Of a stretch of DNA of 64,000 bases, positions 43,875 to 52,885 are shown one piece after another. The stretch comes from Yoonia sp. (GTDB lineage Bacteria; Pseudomonadota; Alphaproteobacteria; Rhodobacterales; Rhodobacteraceae), in NCBI RefSeq assembly GCF_014859355.1, contig NZ_JACUUJ010000005.1:40611-104610 (forward strand), in the 5' to 3' direction. How positions within the stretch are numbered: the first letter of the stretch is position 1; each line of letters begins with the position of its first letter. The translations under genes were made by a program, and so were the position numbers. The notes beneath the pieces were generated by a model. The model was not told the origin of the DNA and ran no database searches. It saw only the letters and a program-made list of their open reading frames with translations.

Positions 43875-45578
43875 ATGATCTCTCGTCGTGATTTCCTGCA
43901 GGCCAGCATGGCTGCATCTGCCATTGTCGGGGCCTCTGGCTTTGGCAACTGGGGCCGTTTGGCCGCACAACAGGCCCTGAGCCAGGACCAACTGCTTGAT
44001 TTTGACACCTTCGGGAACGTATCGCTGATCCATATCACTGACATTCACGCTCAGCTAAAGCCGGTTTGGTTCCGCGAACCGGAAATCAACCTTGGCGTTG
44101 GGTCCAACAAGGGGCATGTGCCGCACATCACGGGCGCGGATTTCCGCAGGCTGTATGGGATCGAGGATGGCAGCCCGTCGCATTATGCCCTGACTTATGA
44201 TGATTTTGCAGCGCTTGGCCAAACCTATGGCAAGATGGGCGGGATCGACCGCTGCGCGACCGTGATCAACAACATCCGCGCCGCGCGCCCCGATGCGTTG
44301 CTGCTGGATGGCGGTGACACATGGCACGGGTCATACACCTGCTATCAGACCCAAGGGCAGGATGTGGTCAACGTCATGAACCTGCTGAAACCCGATGCGA
44401 TGACCTTCCACTGGGAATTCACGCTGGGGTCTGACCGGGTCCGCGATATCGTGAATGATCTGCCGTTTGCGGCGCTTGGGCAGAACATCTTTGATTCTGA
44501 ATGGGATGAACCCGCCGAGGATTTCGCGCCTTACAAGTTTTTTGAACGGGGTGGTGTGAATATCGCCGTGATCGGGCAGGCCTTTCCCTATATGCCCATC
44601 GCGAACCCCGGTTGGATGTTCCCGGAATATTCATTCGGTATCCGCGACCAGAACATGCAGGCCATGGTGGACGAAGTCCGCAGCAAGGGCGCCGAACTGG
44701 TGGTTTGCCTGTCGCATAACGGTTTCGACGTCGATAAAAAGATGGCCGAACGTGTCACCGGTATTGATGTGATCCTTGCCGGTCACACCCATGACGCGCT
44801 GCCCGAACCGGTGCTGGTGGGTGACACCATCATCATCGCATCGGGGTCGAACGGTAAATTCATCAGCCGCGTCGATCTGGATGTGCGTGATGGTCGCATG
44901 ATGGGTTTCCGCCACAAGCTGATCCCGATCTTTTCCGACGTGATCACCCCCGATCAAGACGTCGCCGCCGCCATCGAGGCAGAGCGCGCCCCCTTTGCCG
45001 ATGCCCTGACCGAGGTGATTGGCAAGACTGCGGATGACACCGTTTTATTCCGTCGCGGCAACTTTAACGGATCGTGGGATGATCTGATCTGCGAGGCGCT
45101 GATCGAACAACGCGAGGCTGATATTTCCATGTCGCCCGGTGTGCGCTGGGGGCCGTCGATCATGCCCGGTCAGGATATCACCCGCGAAGATATCTGGAAT
45201 GTCACGTCGATGACTTATGGCAAGGCCTATCGCACAGAAATGACGGGTGAATTCATCCACACCATTCTGGAAGATGTGGCCGACAACCTGTTCAACCCTG
45301 ACCCCTATTACCAACAGGGCGGGGACATGGTGCGCATCGGTGGCATGGGCTACCGGATCGACATTACCAAACCGATGGGGTCGCGCATCAGCGCGATGAC
45401 GATTCTCAAGACGGGCGAGGCGATCGACCCGGCAAAGAACTATATGGTCGCCGGTTGGGCGAGCGTGAATGAAGGCACCGAAGGGCCGCAGGTCTGGGAT
45501 GTTGTCGAGGACCATATCCGTGAAAAGGGCACAGTTTCTGTCGCGCCCAATACGTCCGTGCAGGTCGTTGGCGCGTAA
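43875..45578 (+). CDS. soxB: SoxB, manganese-dependent sulfate thiohydrolase
   Basis: Releases sulfate from SoxYZ-bound S-sulfonate. The 567-residue periplasmic protein has a twin-arginine signal (MISRRDFLQASM) and belongs to the 5'-nucleotidase/metallophosphoesterase superfamily. Metal motifs are LIHITDIHAQLKP, LLLDGGDTWHGSYTC, and DVILAGHTHDALPEP. The C-terminal nucleotidase-like domain starts around residue 370. It lies about 60 bp after the soxA terminator and 15 bp before soxC. Confidence 0.95.
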   Translation: MISRRDFLQASMAASAIVGASGFGNWGRLAAQQALSQDQLLDFDTFGNVSLIHITDIHAQLKPVWFREPEINLGVGSNKGHVPHITGADFRRLYGIEDGSPSHYALTYDDFAALGQTYGKMGGIDRCATVINNIRAARPDALLLDGGDTWHGSYTCYQTQGQDVVNVMNLLKPDAMTFHWEFTLGSDRVRDIVNDLPFAALGQNIFDSEWDEPAEDFAPYKFFERGGVNIAVIGQAFPYMPIANPGWMFPEYSFGIRDQNMQAMVDEVRSKGAELVVCLSHNGFDVDKKMAERVTGIDVILAGHTHDALPEPVLVGDTIIIASGSNGKFISRVDLDVRDGRMMGFRHKLIPIFSDVITPDQDVAAAIEAERAPFADALTEVIGKTADDTVLFRRGNFNGSWDDLICEALIEQREADISMSPGVRWGPSIMPGQDITREDIWNVTSMTYGKAYRTEMTGEFIHTILEDVADNLFNPDPYYQQGGDMVRIGGMGYRIDITKPMGSRISAMTILKTGEAIDPAKNYMVAGWASVNEGTEGPQVWDVVEDHIREKGTVSVAPNTSVQVVGA

Positions 45579-45592
45579 AAAGAGGACATGAG

Positions 45593-46864
45593 ATGATTGA
45601 TCAATTCAAAGGTATGAAACCGTCGCGGCGGAATTTCCTGCGGGGTGCGGCCGCCAGTGGTGCGGCCATCGTTGGCGGGGCAACTGCTGCCCGTGCCGAA
45701 GGTGAACCCGCTATCCTTGAAAAAAAGCCATGGAGCCAGTTTCTGGGTGCCGGCGTGGACGAGGCCCCATATGGGATGCCATCCAAGTTCGAGGCCCATG
45801 TGCGTCGCCAGAACGTGCCATGGTTGACGGCTGATCCTGTCAGCTCGATCAACTTTACCCCGTTGCATGAATTGGACGGGATCATCACGCCAAATGGCCT
45901 GTGCTTTGAACGGCACCATTCAGGCGTGGCCGAGGTTGACCCAGCTGAATACCGTTTGATGATCAACGGTCTGGTGGATCGCCCGCTTGTCTTTACCCTG
46001 CAAGACCTGATGCGTTTTCCCCGCGAAAACCATGTTTATTTCCTGGAATGCGCCGCCAACACGGGCATGGAATGGGCGGGTTCGCAGTTGAACGGCTGCC
46101 AGTTCACCCACGGTATGATCCATAACGTGATGTATACCGGTGTGCCCCTGCGTCTGCTGCTGGCCGAGGCTGGCGTCAAGACAAACGGCAAATGGCTGCT
46201 GACCGAAGGTGCCGATGCTTCTGGCATGACCCGTTCCATTCCGATGGAAAAGGCGCTGGATGATTGTCTTGTCGCGTTCAAGATGAACGGCGAGGCATTG
46301 CGCCCCGAACAGGGTTACCCCGTCCGCCTTGTCGTCCCCGGTTGGGAAGGCAACATGTGGGTGAAATGGTTGCGCCGCATCGAAGTGGGCGATGAACCAT
46401 GGCACCACCGCGAAGAAACCAGCAAATACACCGACCTTCTGGCCAATGGTCAGGCACGGCGGTTCACATGGGAAATGGATGCGAAATCCGTCATCACCAG
46501 CCCCAGCCCGCAGATGCCCATCAGCCACGGCCCCGGTCCGCTGACCATCAGTGGTGTGGCATGGTCAGGGCGCGGCACGATCCCGCGCGTCGATGTAACA
46601 ACCGATGGTGGCATCAACTGGCAACAGGCGCGCATCTCTGGCCCGTCGCTCGATAAATCCATGCATCGGTTCTATCTGGACATCCAGTGGGACGGCAAAC
46701 CGATGCTGCTGCAAAGCCGCGCGCATGACAGCACCGGCTATGTGCAACCAACCAAGGACCAGTTGCGCACGGTCCGTGGCGAAAACTCGATCTATCACAA
46801 CAACGGCATTCAAACCTGGGCCGTGGACGAACAAGGGGTGGCTGAAAATGTCGAAATTTCTTAA
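45593..46864 (+). CDS. soxC: SoxC, molybdenum subunit of sulfane dehydrogenase
   Basis: With SoxD it oxidises the sulfane sulfur on SoxYZ by six electrons, so thiosulfate goes fully to sulfate without sulfur globules. The 423-residue protein of the sulfite oxidase family has a Tat signal (SRRNFLRGAAASG). The molybdenum-ligand cysteine is in YFLECAANTGMEWAG near residue 153, with GVPLRLLLAEAG and the dimerisation domain following. Its 3' end overlaps soxD by 17 bp in another frame. Confidence 0.95.
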   Translation: MIDQFKGMKPSRRNFLRGAAASGAAIVGGATAARAEGEPAILEKKPWSQFLGAGVDEAPYGMPSKFEAHVRRQNVPWLTADPVSSINFTPLHELDGIITPNGLCFERHHSGVAEVDPAEYRLMINGLVDRPLVFTLQDLMRFPRENHVYFLECAANTGMEWAGSQLNGCQFTHGMIHNVMYTGVPLRLLLAEAGVKTNGKWLLTEGADASGMTRSIPMEKALDDCLVAFKMNGEALRPEQGYPVRLVVPGWEGNMWVKWLRRIEVGDEPWHHREETSKYTDLLANGQARRFTWEMDAKSVITSPSPQMPISHGPGPLTISGVAWSGRGTIPRVDVTTDGGINWQQARISGPSLDKSMHRFYLDIQWDGKPMLLQSRAHDSTGYVQPTKDQLRTVRGENSIYHNNGIQTWAVDEQGVAENVEIS

Positions 46865-48032
46865 GATTTTCGCACCGGCAAGTGCAGGGGCCGCGTCTGT
46901 TCTGACGATGGCATATTTTCTGGCCGATCAGTTCGTGGTGGATATACCCGCACCCGTGCGGGGCGCATTTATTCATCCTGCGCAGGCACAGGAAACGGCA
47001 ACACCTGCGGTGATTGAACCAACACCGGTCAGCTTGCCCCAAGGCGGTCTGGGTCTTGGCCGCGCCGCCATGCCCATGGAAATTGCCGCTTGGGACATTG
47101 ATGTGCGTCCTGATGGCCAGGGTCTGCCTGTTGGCAGCGGCGATGTGTTCACGGGCGAAGAAATTTACATCGAAAAATGTTCGGTCTGTCATGGCGACTT
47201 TGGCGAAGCACGGGGCCGTTGGCCACAGCTTGCCGGGGGACAGGGCACATTGGAACATGACGATCCGGTCAAGACGATCGGGTCATACTGGCCATATCTA
47301 TCGACGGTTTATGACTATGTTTACCGGGCGATGCCGTTCGGCGAGGCGCAATCGCTTGAACCGGATGAGGTTTACGCGATCACGGCATATCTGTTGTATC
47401 TGAACGATCTGGTCGATGATGATTTCGAACTGAGCAACGCGAATTTCCTGGAAGTTGACATGCCAAATGCTGACAATTTCTTCATGGATGATCGTGCTGA
47501 AACAGAGCTGCCGATTTTCGTGTCTGCCGACATCTGCATGGAGAACTGCAAAGACAGTGTCGAGATCACGATGCATGCCAGCGTGATCGACGTGACGCCT
47601 GACACCGAAGAAACGGCAATACAGGCTGCTGTGATCGAAACCGCACCGGAACCAGCGGCTGAACCTGAAACCGCTGTTGCCGAAGCTGCCGAAGCACCAC
47701 ATGCCGCCGATCCTGCGTTGATCGCGGCAGGAGAGGCCGCTTTCCGGCAATGTCAGGCTTGCCACCAGGTTGGCGATGGTGCCGTGAACCGGACCGGTCC
47801 AGTCCTGAACGGGATGTTGGGCAGAACGATCGGATCGGTTGACGGATTCCGGTATTCCAACGTGTTTGCCGATGCAGCTGGCGCCGGCGAAATATGGACA
47901 GAAGAACGCCTTTCCGCGTTTCTGGCCAACCCCCGTCAGGCCATGTCGGGCACGCGGATGTCATTCCGTGGGGTCCGCGATGATGACGAGATCGCGGCGC
48001 TGATCGCCTATCTGGAAAGCTTTGCAGACTGA
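46848..48032 (+). CDS. soxD: SoxD, dihaem cytochrome subunit of sulfane dehydrogenase
   Basis: Electron-accepting partner of SoxC. The 394-residue exported protein starts at ATG 46848 within the end of soxC (17-bp overlap). Its long N-terminal hydrophobic region ends near PAQAQE. Two haem domains are separated by an Ala/Pro/Glu-rich linker (about residues 245-295): CSVCHGDFGEARGR near 105, and CQACHQVGDGAVNRTGP near 301, the latter of the cytochrome c2 type. Its stop overlaps the soxE start (TGATG). Confidence 0.94.
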   Translation: MSKFLKIFAPASAGAASVLTMAYFLADQFVVDIPAPVRGAFIHPAQAQETATPAVIEPTPVSLPQGGLGLGRAAMPMEIAAWDIDVRPDGQGLPVGSGDVFTGEEIYIEKCSVCHGDFGEARGRWPQLAGGQGTLEHDDPVKTIGSYWPYLSTVYDYVYRAMPFGEAQSLEPDEVYAITAYLLYLNDLVDDDFELSNANFLEVDMPNADNFFMDDRAETELPIFVSADICMENCKDSVEITMHASVIDVTPDTEETAIQAAVIETAPEPAAEPETAVAEAAEAPHAADPALIAAGEAAFRQCQACHQVGDGAVNRTGPVLNGMLGRTIGSVDGFRYSNVFADAAGAGEIWTEERLSAFLANPRQAMSGTRMSFRGVRDDDEIAALIAYLESFAD

Positions 48033-48745
48033 TGGTGTTTCAACGGCTTACTGCTTTTGCGCTAATCGGCCTGACGACTGCGACGCAAGTTGGTGCCGAA
48101 GCTGGTGGTGATCCGACCCGTGGTGAGGCATTATTCAGGCAATGTTCGGGCTGTCACCAAATTGGCGAAGGGGCTGAAAACCGGATTGGCCCCCAACTGA
48201 ACCACATCTTTGACCGCGCTGCAGGCGCGGTCGAAGGCTTTCGTTACTCCAATGGCCTTTCCCGTGCGGCGGCTGTTGGTCTGGCGTGGAACTACGACAC
48301 ACTGGATGCGTTCATCGAAAATCCGCGCACATTGGTGTCGAACACCCGGATGAGCTTTCGTGGAATGCCCGACCAGCAGGACCGCGATGATCTTGTTGCC
48401 TATCTGCGGGTCTTTTCTGACAGTCCAATGAATATCCCCGAAGCGGCGCCCACGGCCCGCGCAGTTGACCATGCTGTCGCGCCCGAGGTTCTCGCGGTGG
48501 TGGGGGATCCGGCTTATGGCGAATATCTGTCGGGCGAATGCACATCCTGCCATCAAAAAAGCGGTGCAAGCGACGGGATTCCTTCGATCACGAACTGGCG
48601 GGCAGAGGATTTTGTCATTGCCATGCATGCATACAAGGATGGCGTGCGGGCACACCCGGTGATGCAAATGATGGCGGGGCGCTTGTCCACAGAAGAGATA
48701 GCAGCACTTGCGGCGTATTTTGAACGGATCGACCAAAAGGTCTGA
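48032..48745 (+). CDS. soxE: SoxE, dihaem c-type cytochrome
   Basis: A 237-residue periplasmic dihaem cytochrome that accepts electrons from the Sox proteins. The signal peptide ends near VGAEAGG. Haem motifs are CSGCHQIGEGAENRIGP (near residue 38) and CTSCHQKSGASDGIP (near 170). The first domain closely resembles the second haem domain of SoxD (GFRYSN, MSFRGM), which suggests a local duplication. Start and stop are tightly coupled to soxD, and soxF follows after 21 bp. Confidence 0.9.
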   Translation: MVFQRLTAFALIGLTTATQVGAEAGGDPTRGEALFRQCSGCHQIGEGAENRIGPQLNHIFDRAAGAVEGFRYSNGLSRAAAVGLAWNYDTLDAFIENPRTLVSNTRMSFRGMPDQQDRDDLVAYLRVFSDSPMNIPEAAPTARAVDHAVAPEVLAVVGDPAYGEYLSGECTSCHQKSGASDGIPSITNWRAEDFVIAMHAYKDGVRAHPVMQMMAGRLSTEEIAALAAYFERIDQKV

Positions 48746-48766
48746 CAAACCGGGAGAGATAAAATA

Positions 48767-50029
48767 ATGCCTTTGAACAGAAGAACTTTTATTGGCGCCG
48801 TTGTCGCTACATCTGGCGTAATAAGCACGCCAATGCTGCGCGCGCAGGGGCGCCCTCGGGTTGTTGTCATCGGCGGGGGTGCGGGCGGCGCGACCGCCGC
48901 GCGCTATATCGCCAAGGACAGTGATGGTGCGATTGATGTAACGTTGGTGGAGCCAAGCCGCGCGTATTACACATGTTTTTTCTCAAACCTGTATATCGGT
49001 GGTTTCCGCGAGATGAATTCGCTGGGCCACAGCTATGGCACATTGGCCGCTGAATATGGCATCAACGTGGTCCATGATTGGGCCGTGGCCGTTGATCGCG
49101 ATGCAAAGACGGTGACGCTGGCCAGTGGTGGTGTGCTGCCGTATGATCGGTTGATTGTGTCGCCGGGGATTGATTTCGTCGATGGCGCCGTCAAGGGTTG
49201 GGACGTGTCCGCACAAAATGTGATGCCGCATGCCTATAAGGCCGGATCGCAGACTGAACTTCTCAAGGCACAAATCCTGGCCATGCCCGAAGGGGGCACC
49301 TTTGCGATGGTCGCCCCACCCAACCCATACCGCTGCCCCCCCGGCCCATACGAGCGGGTGTCGATGGTGGCGCATCTGCTGAAACAGGTGAACCCGACCG
49401 CCAAGATTATCGTCGCCGATCCCAAGGCGAACTTTTCCAAACAGGGCCTGTTTGAGGAAGGCTGGGCGGCAAATTATGCCGGTATGATCGAGCGGGTAGG
49501 CCCCGAATTTGGTGGCGGTAATGTCGAAGTTGACCCCGTCGCGATGACCATTTCAATCGACGGCGATGTGAACCGCATTGACGTCTGCAATGTCATCCCT
49601 GCCATGAAGGCAGGCCGGATCGCACAGATTGCCGGCATCACCGAAGGCAATTGGGCCCCTGTGAATGCGCACGACATGTCTTCAAAAATGGATAGCAATA
49701 TCCATGTGTTGGGCGATGCCGCAGCGCAGGGTGACATGCCGAAATCGGGCTATGCCGCCAATAGTCAGGCCAAGGTTTGCGCCAATGCTGTGCGCGGTGC
49801 GCTGACCGGGTCCACCGTGTTTCCGGCCCGTTTTGCCAATACATGCTGGTCGCTGATTGATACGGACAACGGGGTAAAGGTCGGGGCCACATACGAAGCG
49901 ACCCCTGAAAAGATCGCAACCGTGAACGGTTTTATCAGTGAGATCGGCGAAAGCGCCGAACTGCGTGCGGCAACCTATCGTGAATCGATCGGTTGGTATG
50001 AAGGGATCACGGTTGACATTTTTGGTTGA
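48767..50029 (+). CDS. soxF: SoxF, flavoprotein of the flavocytochrome c sulfide dehydrogenase type
   Basis: FAD-binding partner of SoxE; the pair acts as a sulfide dehydrogenase. The 420-residue protein has a Tat-like signal (LNRRTFIGAVVATSG) and the dinucleotide motif VVVIGGGAGGATAARYI. Active-site cysteines are in SRAYYTCFFSNLYIGG and PNPYRCPPGPYERVS. The C-terminal FCSD domain runs from about residue 340. It starts 21 bp after soxE with a GGGAGA site. Confidence 0.92.
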   Translation: MPLNRRTFIGAVVATSGVISTPMLRAQGRPRVVVIGGGAGGATAARYIAKDSDGAIDVTLVEPSRAYYTCFFSNLYIGGFREMNSLGHSYGTLAAEYGINVVHDWAVAVDRDAKTVTLASGGVLPYDRLIVSPGIDFVDGAVKGWDVSAQNVMPHAYKAGSQTELLKAQILAMPEGGTFAMVAPPNPYRCPPGPYERVSMVAHLLKQVNPTAKIIVADPKANFSKQGLFEEGWAANYAGMIERVGPEFGGGNVEVDPVAMTISIDGDVNRIDVCNVIPAMKAGRIAQIAGITEGNWAPVNAHDMSSKMDSNIHVLGDAAAQGDMPKSGYAANSQAKVCANAVRGALTGSTVFPARFANTCWSLIDTDNGVKVGATYEATPEKIATVNGFISEIGESAELRAATYRESIGWYEGITVDIFG

Positions 50030-50112
50030 AATTTATCAGGGCTTTGATCCAGATCAGGGCCCGGATCTGAACAAGCCGCTACCAACAAAACAGAATAGTA
50101 GGATACACCACC

Positions 50113-50544
50113 ATGAAAAAATTTCTCATTTCCGCTGCTATTGCGCTGCTGGCCGGACAAGCAGTGGCACAAGATGCAACCACCTACCCATTTGACGGCA
50201 GTTTTGCAGATGCGACCTTTGCTGTTGAAAACGCCATTATCGGCAAGGGGCTTGTGATAGATTACGTCAGCCACGTTGGTGAGATGATGAACCGCACGGC
50301 GGCCGATGTGGGCAGTGATGTGACGATTTTCGATGCGGCGAATGTGTTTTTGTTCTGTTCGGCACAACTTTCGCGTGAAGTGATGGAGACTGATTACATG
50401 AACATCGCGCATTGCCCATATGGTATTTTTGTCGCCGAACGTGAAGGTGAAGTCATGGTCGGTTACCGCAACTATCCCGCAGGCGAAATGCAAAAGGTGC
50501 AGGCGCTTCTTGATGACATCGCACACGACGCTATCGGCGAATAG
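50113..50544 (+). CDS. Exported DUF302 domain protein
   Basis: A 143-residue protein with a Sec signal peptide ([20 protein letters not shown]) and a DUF302-like domain. The family pattern is seen in [30 protein letters not shown] and [30 protein letters not shown]. Two cysteines in the mature part lie close enough for a disulfide. Function is unknown. It sits 83 bp after soxF and 7 bp before hemA, so it belongs to the sox transcript and may act on a periplasmic sulfur or haem species (inference). Confidence 0.75.
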   Translation: MKKFLISAAIALLAGQAVAQDATTYPFDGSFADATFAVENAIIGKGLVIDYVSHVGEMMNRTAADVGSDVTIFDAANVFLFCSAQLSREVMETDYMNIAHCPYGIFVAEREGEVMVGYRNYPAGEMQKVQALLDDIAHDAIGE

Positions 50545-50551
50545 GGCAACG

Positions 50552-51772
50552 ATGAACTATCACAATTTTTTCGAGGCCGCGTTGAGCCGGCTACAAGAGG
50601 AAGGCAATTACCGGGTCTTTGCCGATCTCGAACGTCATCGCGGTGCGTTTCCGCAGGCCACCAACCACGGGGACAAGACCCGCGATGTGACGATCTGGTG
50701 TTCAAACGACTATCTGGGTATGGGCCAGCATCCTGATGTGATTGCCGCGATGCATGATGCATTGGATCAGGTTGGCGCAGGGGCCGGTGGGACGCGCAAC
50801 ATTTCAGGCACCACGCACAACCATGTGCTGCTAGAGGCTGAACTGGCCGATCTGCATGGCAAAGAGGCGGCTTTGCTGTTCACATCCGGCTATGTGTCGA
50901 ACTGGGCGGCCCTTGGCACGCTGGCGTCGAAGATGCCGGATTGCCTGGTGCTGTCAGACGCGCTGAACCATGCCAGTATGATCGAAGGCATCCGCCATTC
51001 CAAGGCAGAACGCCAGATCTGGCGGCACAATGATGTGGCACATCTTGAAGAATTGCTGGCCGCGCAACCGCTGGACCGGCCCAAGCTGATCGCCTTTGAA
51101 AGCGTCTATTCGATGGATGGCGATATTTCCCCCATGGCGGAAATCTGCGATCTGGCAGAAAAATACAACGCAATGACCTATCTGGACGAGGTGCACGCCG
51201 TCGGTCTTTACGGTCCGCGCGGTGGTGGCATTGCCGAACGCGAAGGGCTGATGCACCGGATCGATGTTATCGAAGGGACGCTGGGCAAGGCCTTTGGCGT
51301 GATGGGCGGTTATATCGCCGCGTCGGCGGCAATTTGCGATTTTGTGCGGTCGTTTGCCAGCGGGTTTATCTTTACCACGGCGCTGCCGCCAGCAATCGCT
51401 GCCGGGGCTACTGCGTCAATCAAGCACCTGAAAACCAGTCAGGCTGAACGCGACGCCCATCAGGCCAAAGTGGCCGACGTCCGCGCCCGGCTTGCGGCGA
51501 TCGGCATTCCGCATATCGACAACCCCAGCCATATCATCCCGGTGATGGTGGGTGATCCGGTGAAATGCAAATACCTGTCCGATATCCTGATGGCTGATTA
51601 CGGCATCTATATTCAGCCGATCAACTACCCCACTGTTCCCAAGGGCACAGAGCGGCTGCGCATCACCCCGTCGCCGGTGCATAGTCAGGCAGATATCGCG
51701 CATCTGGTCAGTGCGTTGGAAACACTTTGGGCGCAGTGCCAGTTGGCGCGTATGCCGATGGCTGCGCAATAG
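50552..51772 (+). CDS. hemA: 5-aminolevulinate synthase
   Basis: Condenses glycine with succinyl-CoA to 5-aminolevulinate, the committed step of haem synthesis in alphaproteobacteria. The 406-residue PLP enzyme starts [23 protein letters not shown]. Key parts are [39 protein letters not shown] and the PLP lysine in [15 protein letters not shown]. It lies 7 bp after the DUF302 gene in the same direction as the sox genes. Whether it is the only hemA of the genome cannot be seen. Confidence 0.95.
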   Translation: MNYHNFFEAALSRLQEEGNYRVFADLERHRGAFPQATNHGDKTRDVTIWCSNDYLGMGQHPDVIAAMHDALDQVGAGAGGTRNISGTTHNHVLLEAELADLHGKEAALLFTSGYVSNWAALGTLASKMPDCLVLSDALNHASMIEGIRHSKAERQIWRHNDVAHLEELLAAQPLDRPKLIAFESVYSMDGDISPMAEICDLAEKYNAMTYLDEVHAVGLYGPRGGGIAEREGLMHRIDVIEGTLGKAFGVMGGYIAASAAICDFVRSFASGFIFTTALPPAIAAGATASIKHLKTSQAERDAHQAKVADVRARLAAIGIPHIDNPSHIIPVMVGDPVKCKYLSDILMADYGIYIQPINYPTVPKGTERLRITPSPVHSQADIAHLVSALETLWAQCQLARMPMAAQ

Positions 51773-51822
51773 GTTTGACACACGCCAATGCGTGGTCTGC
51801 GCCTTGGGGGTAGTCTGAAATC

Positions 51823-52884
51823 ATGTTTGAGTACATCATCGAGACCTACGGTGAAGGCCCTGTTCTGGTTGCGCTGGGCGCACTTGTCGGGGTCTTTTTC
51901 GGGGCCACGGCCCAGCATTCGCGATTTTGCCTGCGCGCGGCCACTGTTGAGTTGGCCGAGGGGCATTTCGGCCCGCGTCTGGCGATCTGGCTGGTGGCTT
52001 TTTCTGCTGGTGTGGTTGCTGTGCAAACAGCGATCTGGGCAGGCTGGCTTGACGTCAGCCAAAGCCGGCAACTGGCCGCCACCGGCAGCATGTCGGGGGC
52101 AATCATCGGCGGGCTGATGTTTGGTGTTGGCATGATCCTTGCGCGCGGTTGCGCCAGCAGGTTGTTGGTGCTGTCTGCCACGGGCAATCTGCGCGCACTT
52201 GTCACGGGGCTGGTGCTGACGCTGGTTGCGCAATCGGCCCTGCGGGGCGCGCTGTCGCCCGCGCGCGAGGCGATTTCAAACCTGTGGTCCGTTCCCGGTG
52301 GGGCCGCGCGGGATTTGCTGGCGCAATTGGGGCTGACATCCGGCGCGATGGCGCTGATCGGGGGGGGCGTATTTGTCGCGGCACTGGTCTTCGCGGCCGG
52401 CAGGCAGGTGCAAGCCAGCAAAATCGCGGCGGCGGCGGGTGTCGGGCTGGCAGTGGCATTGGGCTGGCTTGCGACCTATACCGTGTCCATCAATTCGTTC
52501 GCGGTGGTGGCGGTGTCATCCATCACATTCACCGGCCCTGCAACGGACACGCTGATGGGGCTGATCAACAGCCCGACGCTGCCATTGGTCTTTGGCGTGG
52601 GCTTGGTGCCGGGGGTTTTTGTGGGGGCCGGGGGCATGGCCCTATTGACCAAAGAAATGAAAATCCAAAGATTTGGCCCGGATAACCCGATGGAAGTCTA
52701 TTTGATCGGCGCCGCGCTGATGGGGTTTGGCAGCATGTTGGCCGGTGGCTGTGCTGTGGGCGCGGGCATGTCGGGGGGGGCGATATTTGCGCTGACGGCA
52801 TGGGTCGCGGTGGGGGCCATGTGGCTGGGCGCGATGATTACGCACAGGATTGTTTCACATGCCCCCAAAAGGAAGATGGTCTGA
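51823..52884 (+). CDS. YeeE/YedE sulfur-compound transporter (second SoxT-like)
   Basis: A 353-residue full-length YeeE/YedE protein with about nine helices. Cysteine loops: GATAQHSRFCLRAATVELAEG, GMILARGCASRLLVLSATGN and LAGGCAVGAGMSGGAIFAL, which are the residues that hand sulfur through the pore in the thermophilic YeeE. It follows hemA by 50 bp and is the second full-length member in this sox region, after the one at 38.3 kb. Its stop lies 1 bp from the stop of the convergent MBL gene. Confidence 0.85.
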   Translation: MFEYIIETYGEGPVLVALGALVGVFFGATAQHSRFCLRAATVELAEGHFGPRLAIWLVAFSAGVVAVQTAIWAGWLDVSQSRQLAATGSMSGAIIGGLMFGVGMILARGCASRLLVLSATGNLRALVTGLVLTLVAQSALRGALSPAREAISNLWSVPGGAARDLLAQLGLTSGAMALIGGGVFVAALVFAAGRQVQASKIAAAAGVGLAVALGWLATYTVSINSFAVVAVSSITFTGPATDTLMGLINSPTLPLVFGVGLVPGVFVGAGGMALLTKEMKIQRFGPDNPMEVYLIGAALMGFGSMLAGGCAVGAGMSGGAIFALTAWVAVGAMWLGAMITHRIVSHAPKRKMV

Positions 52885-52885
52885 T

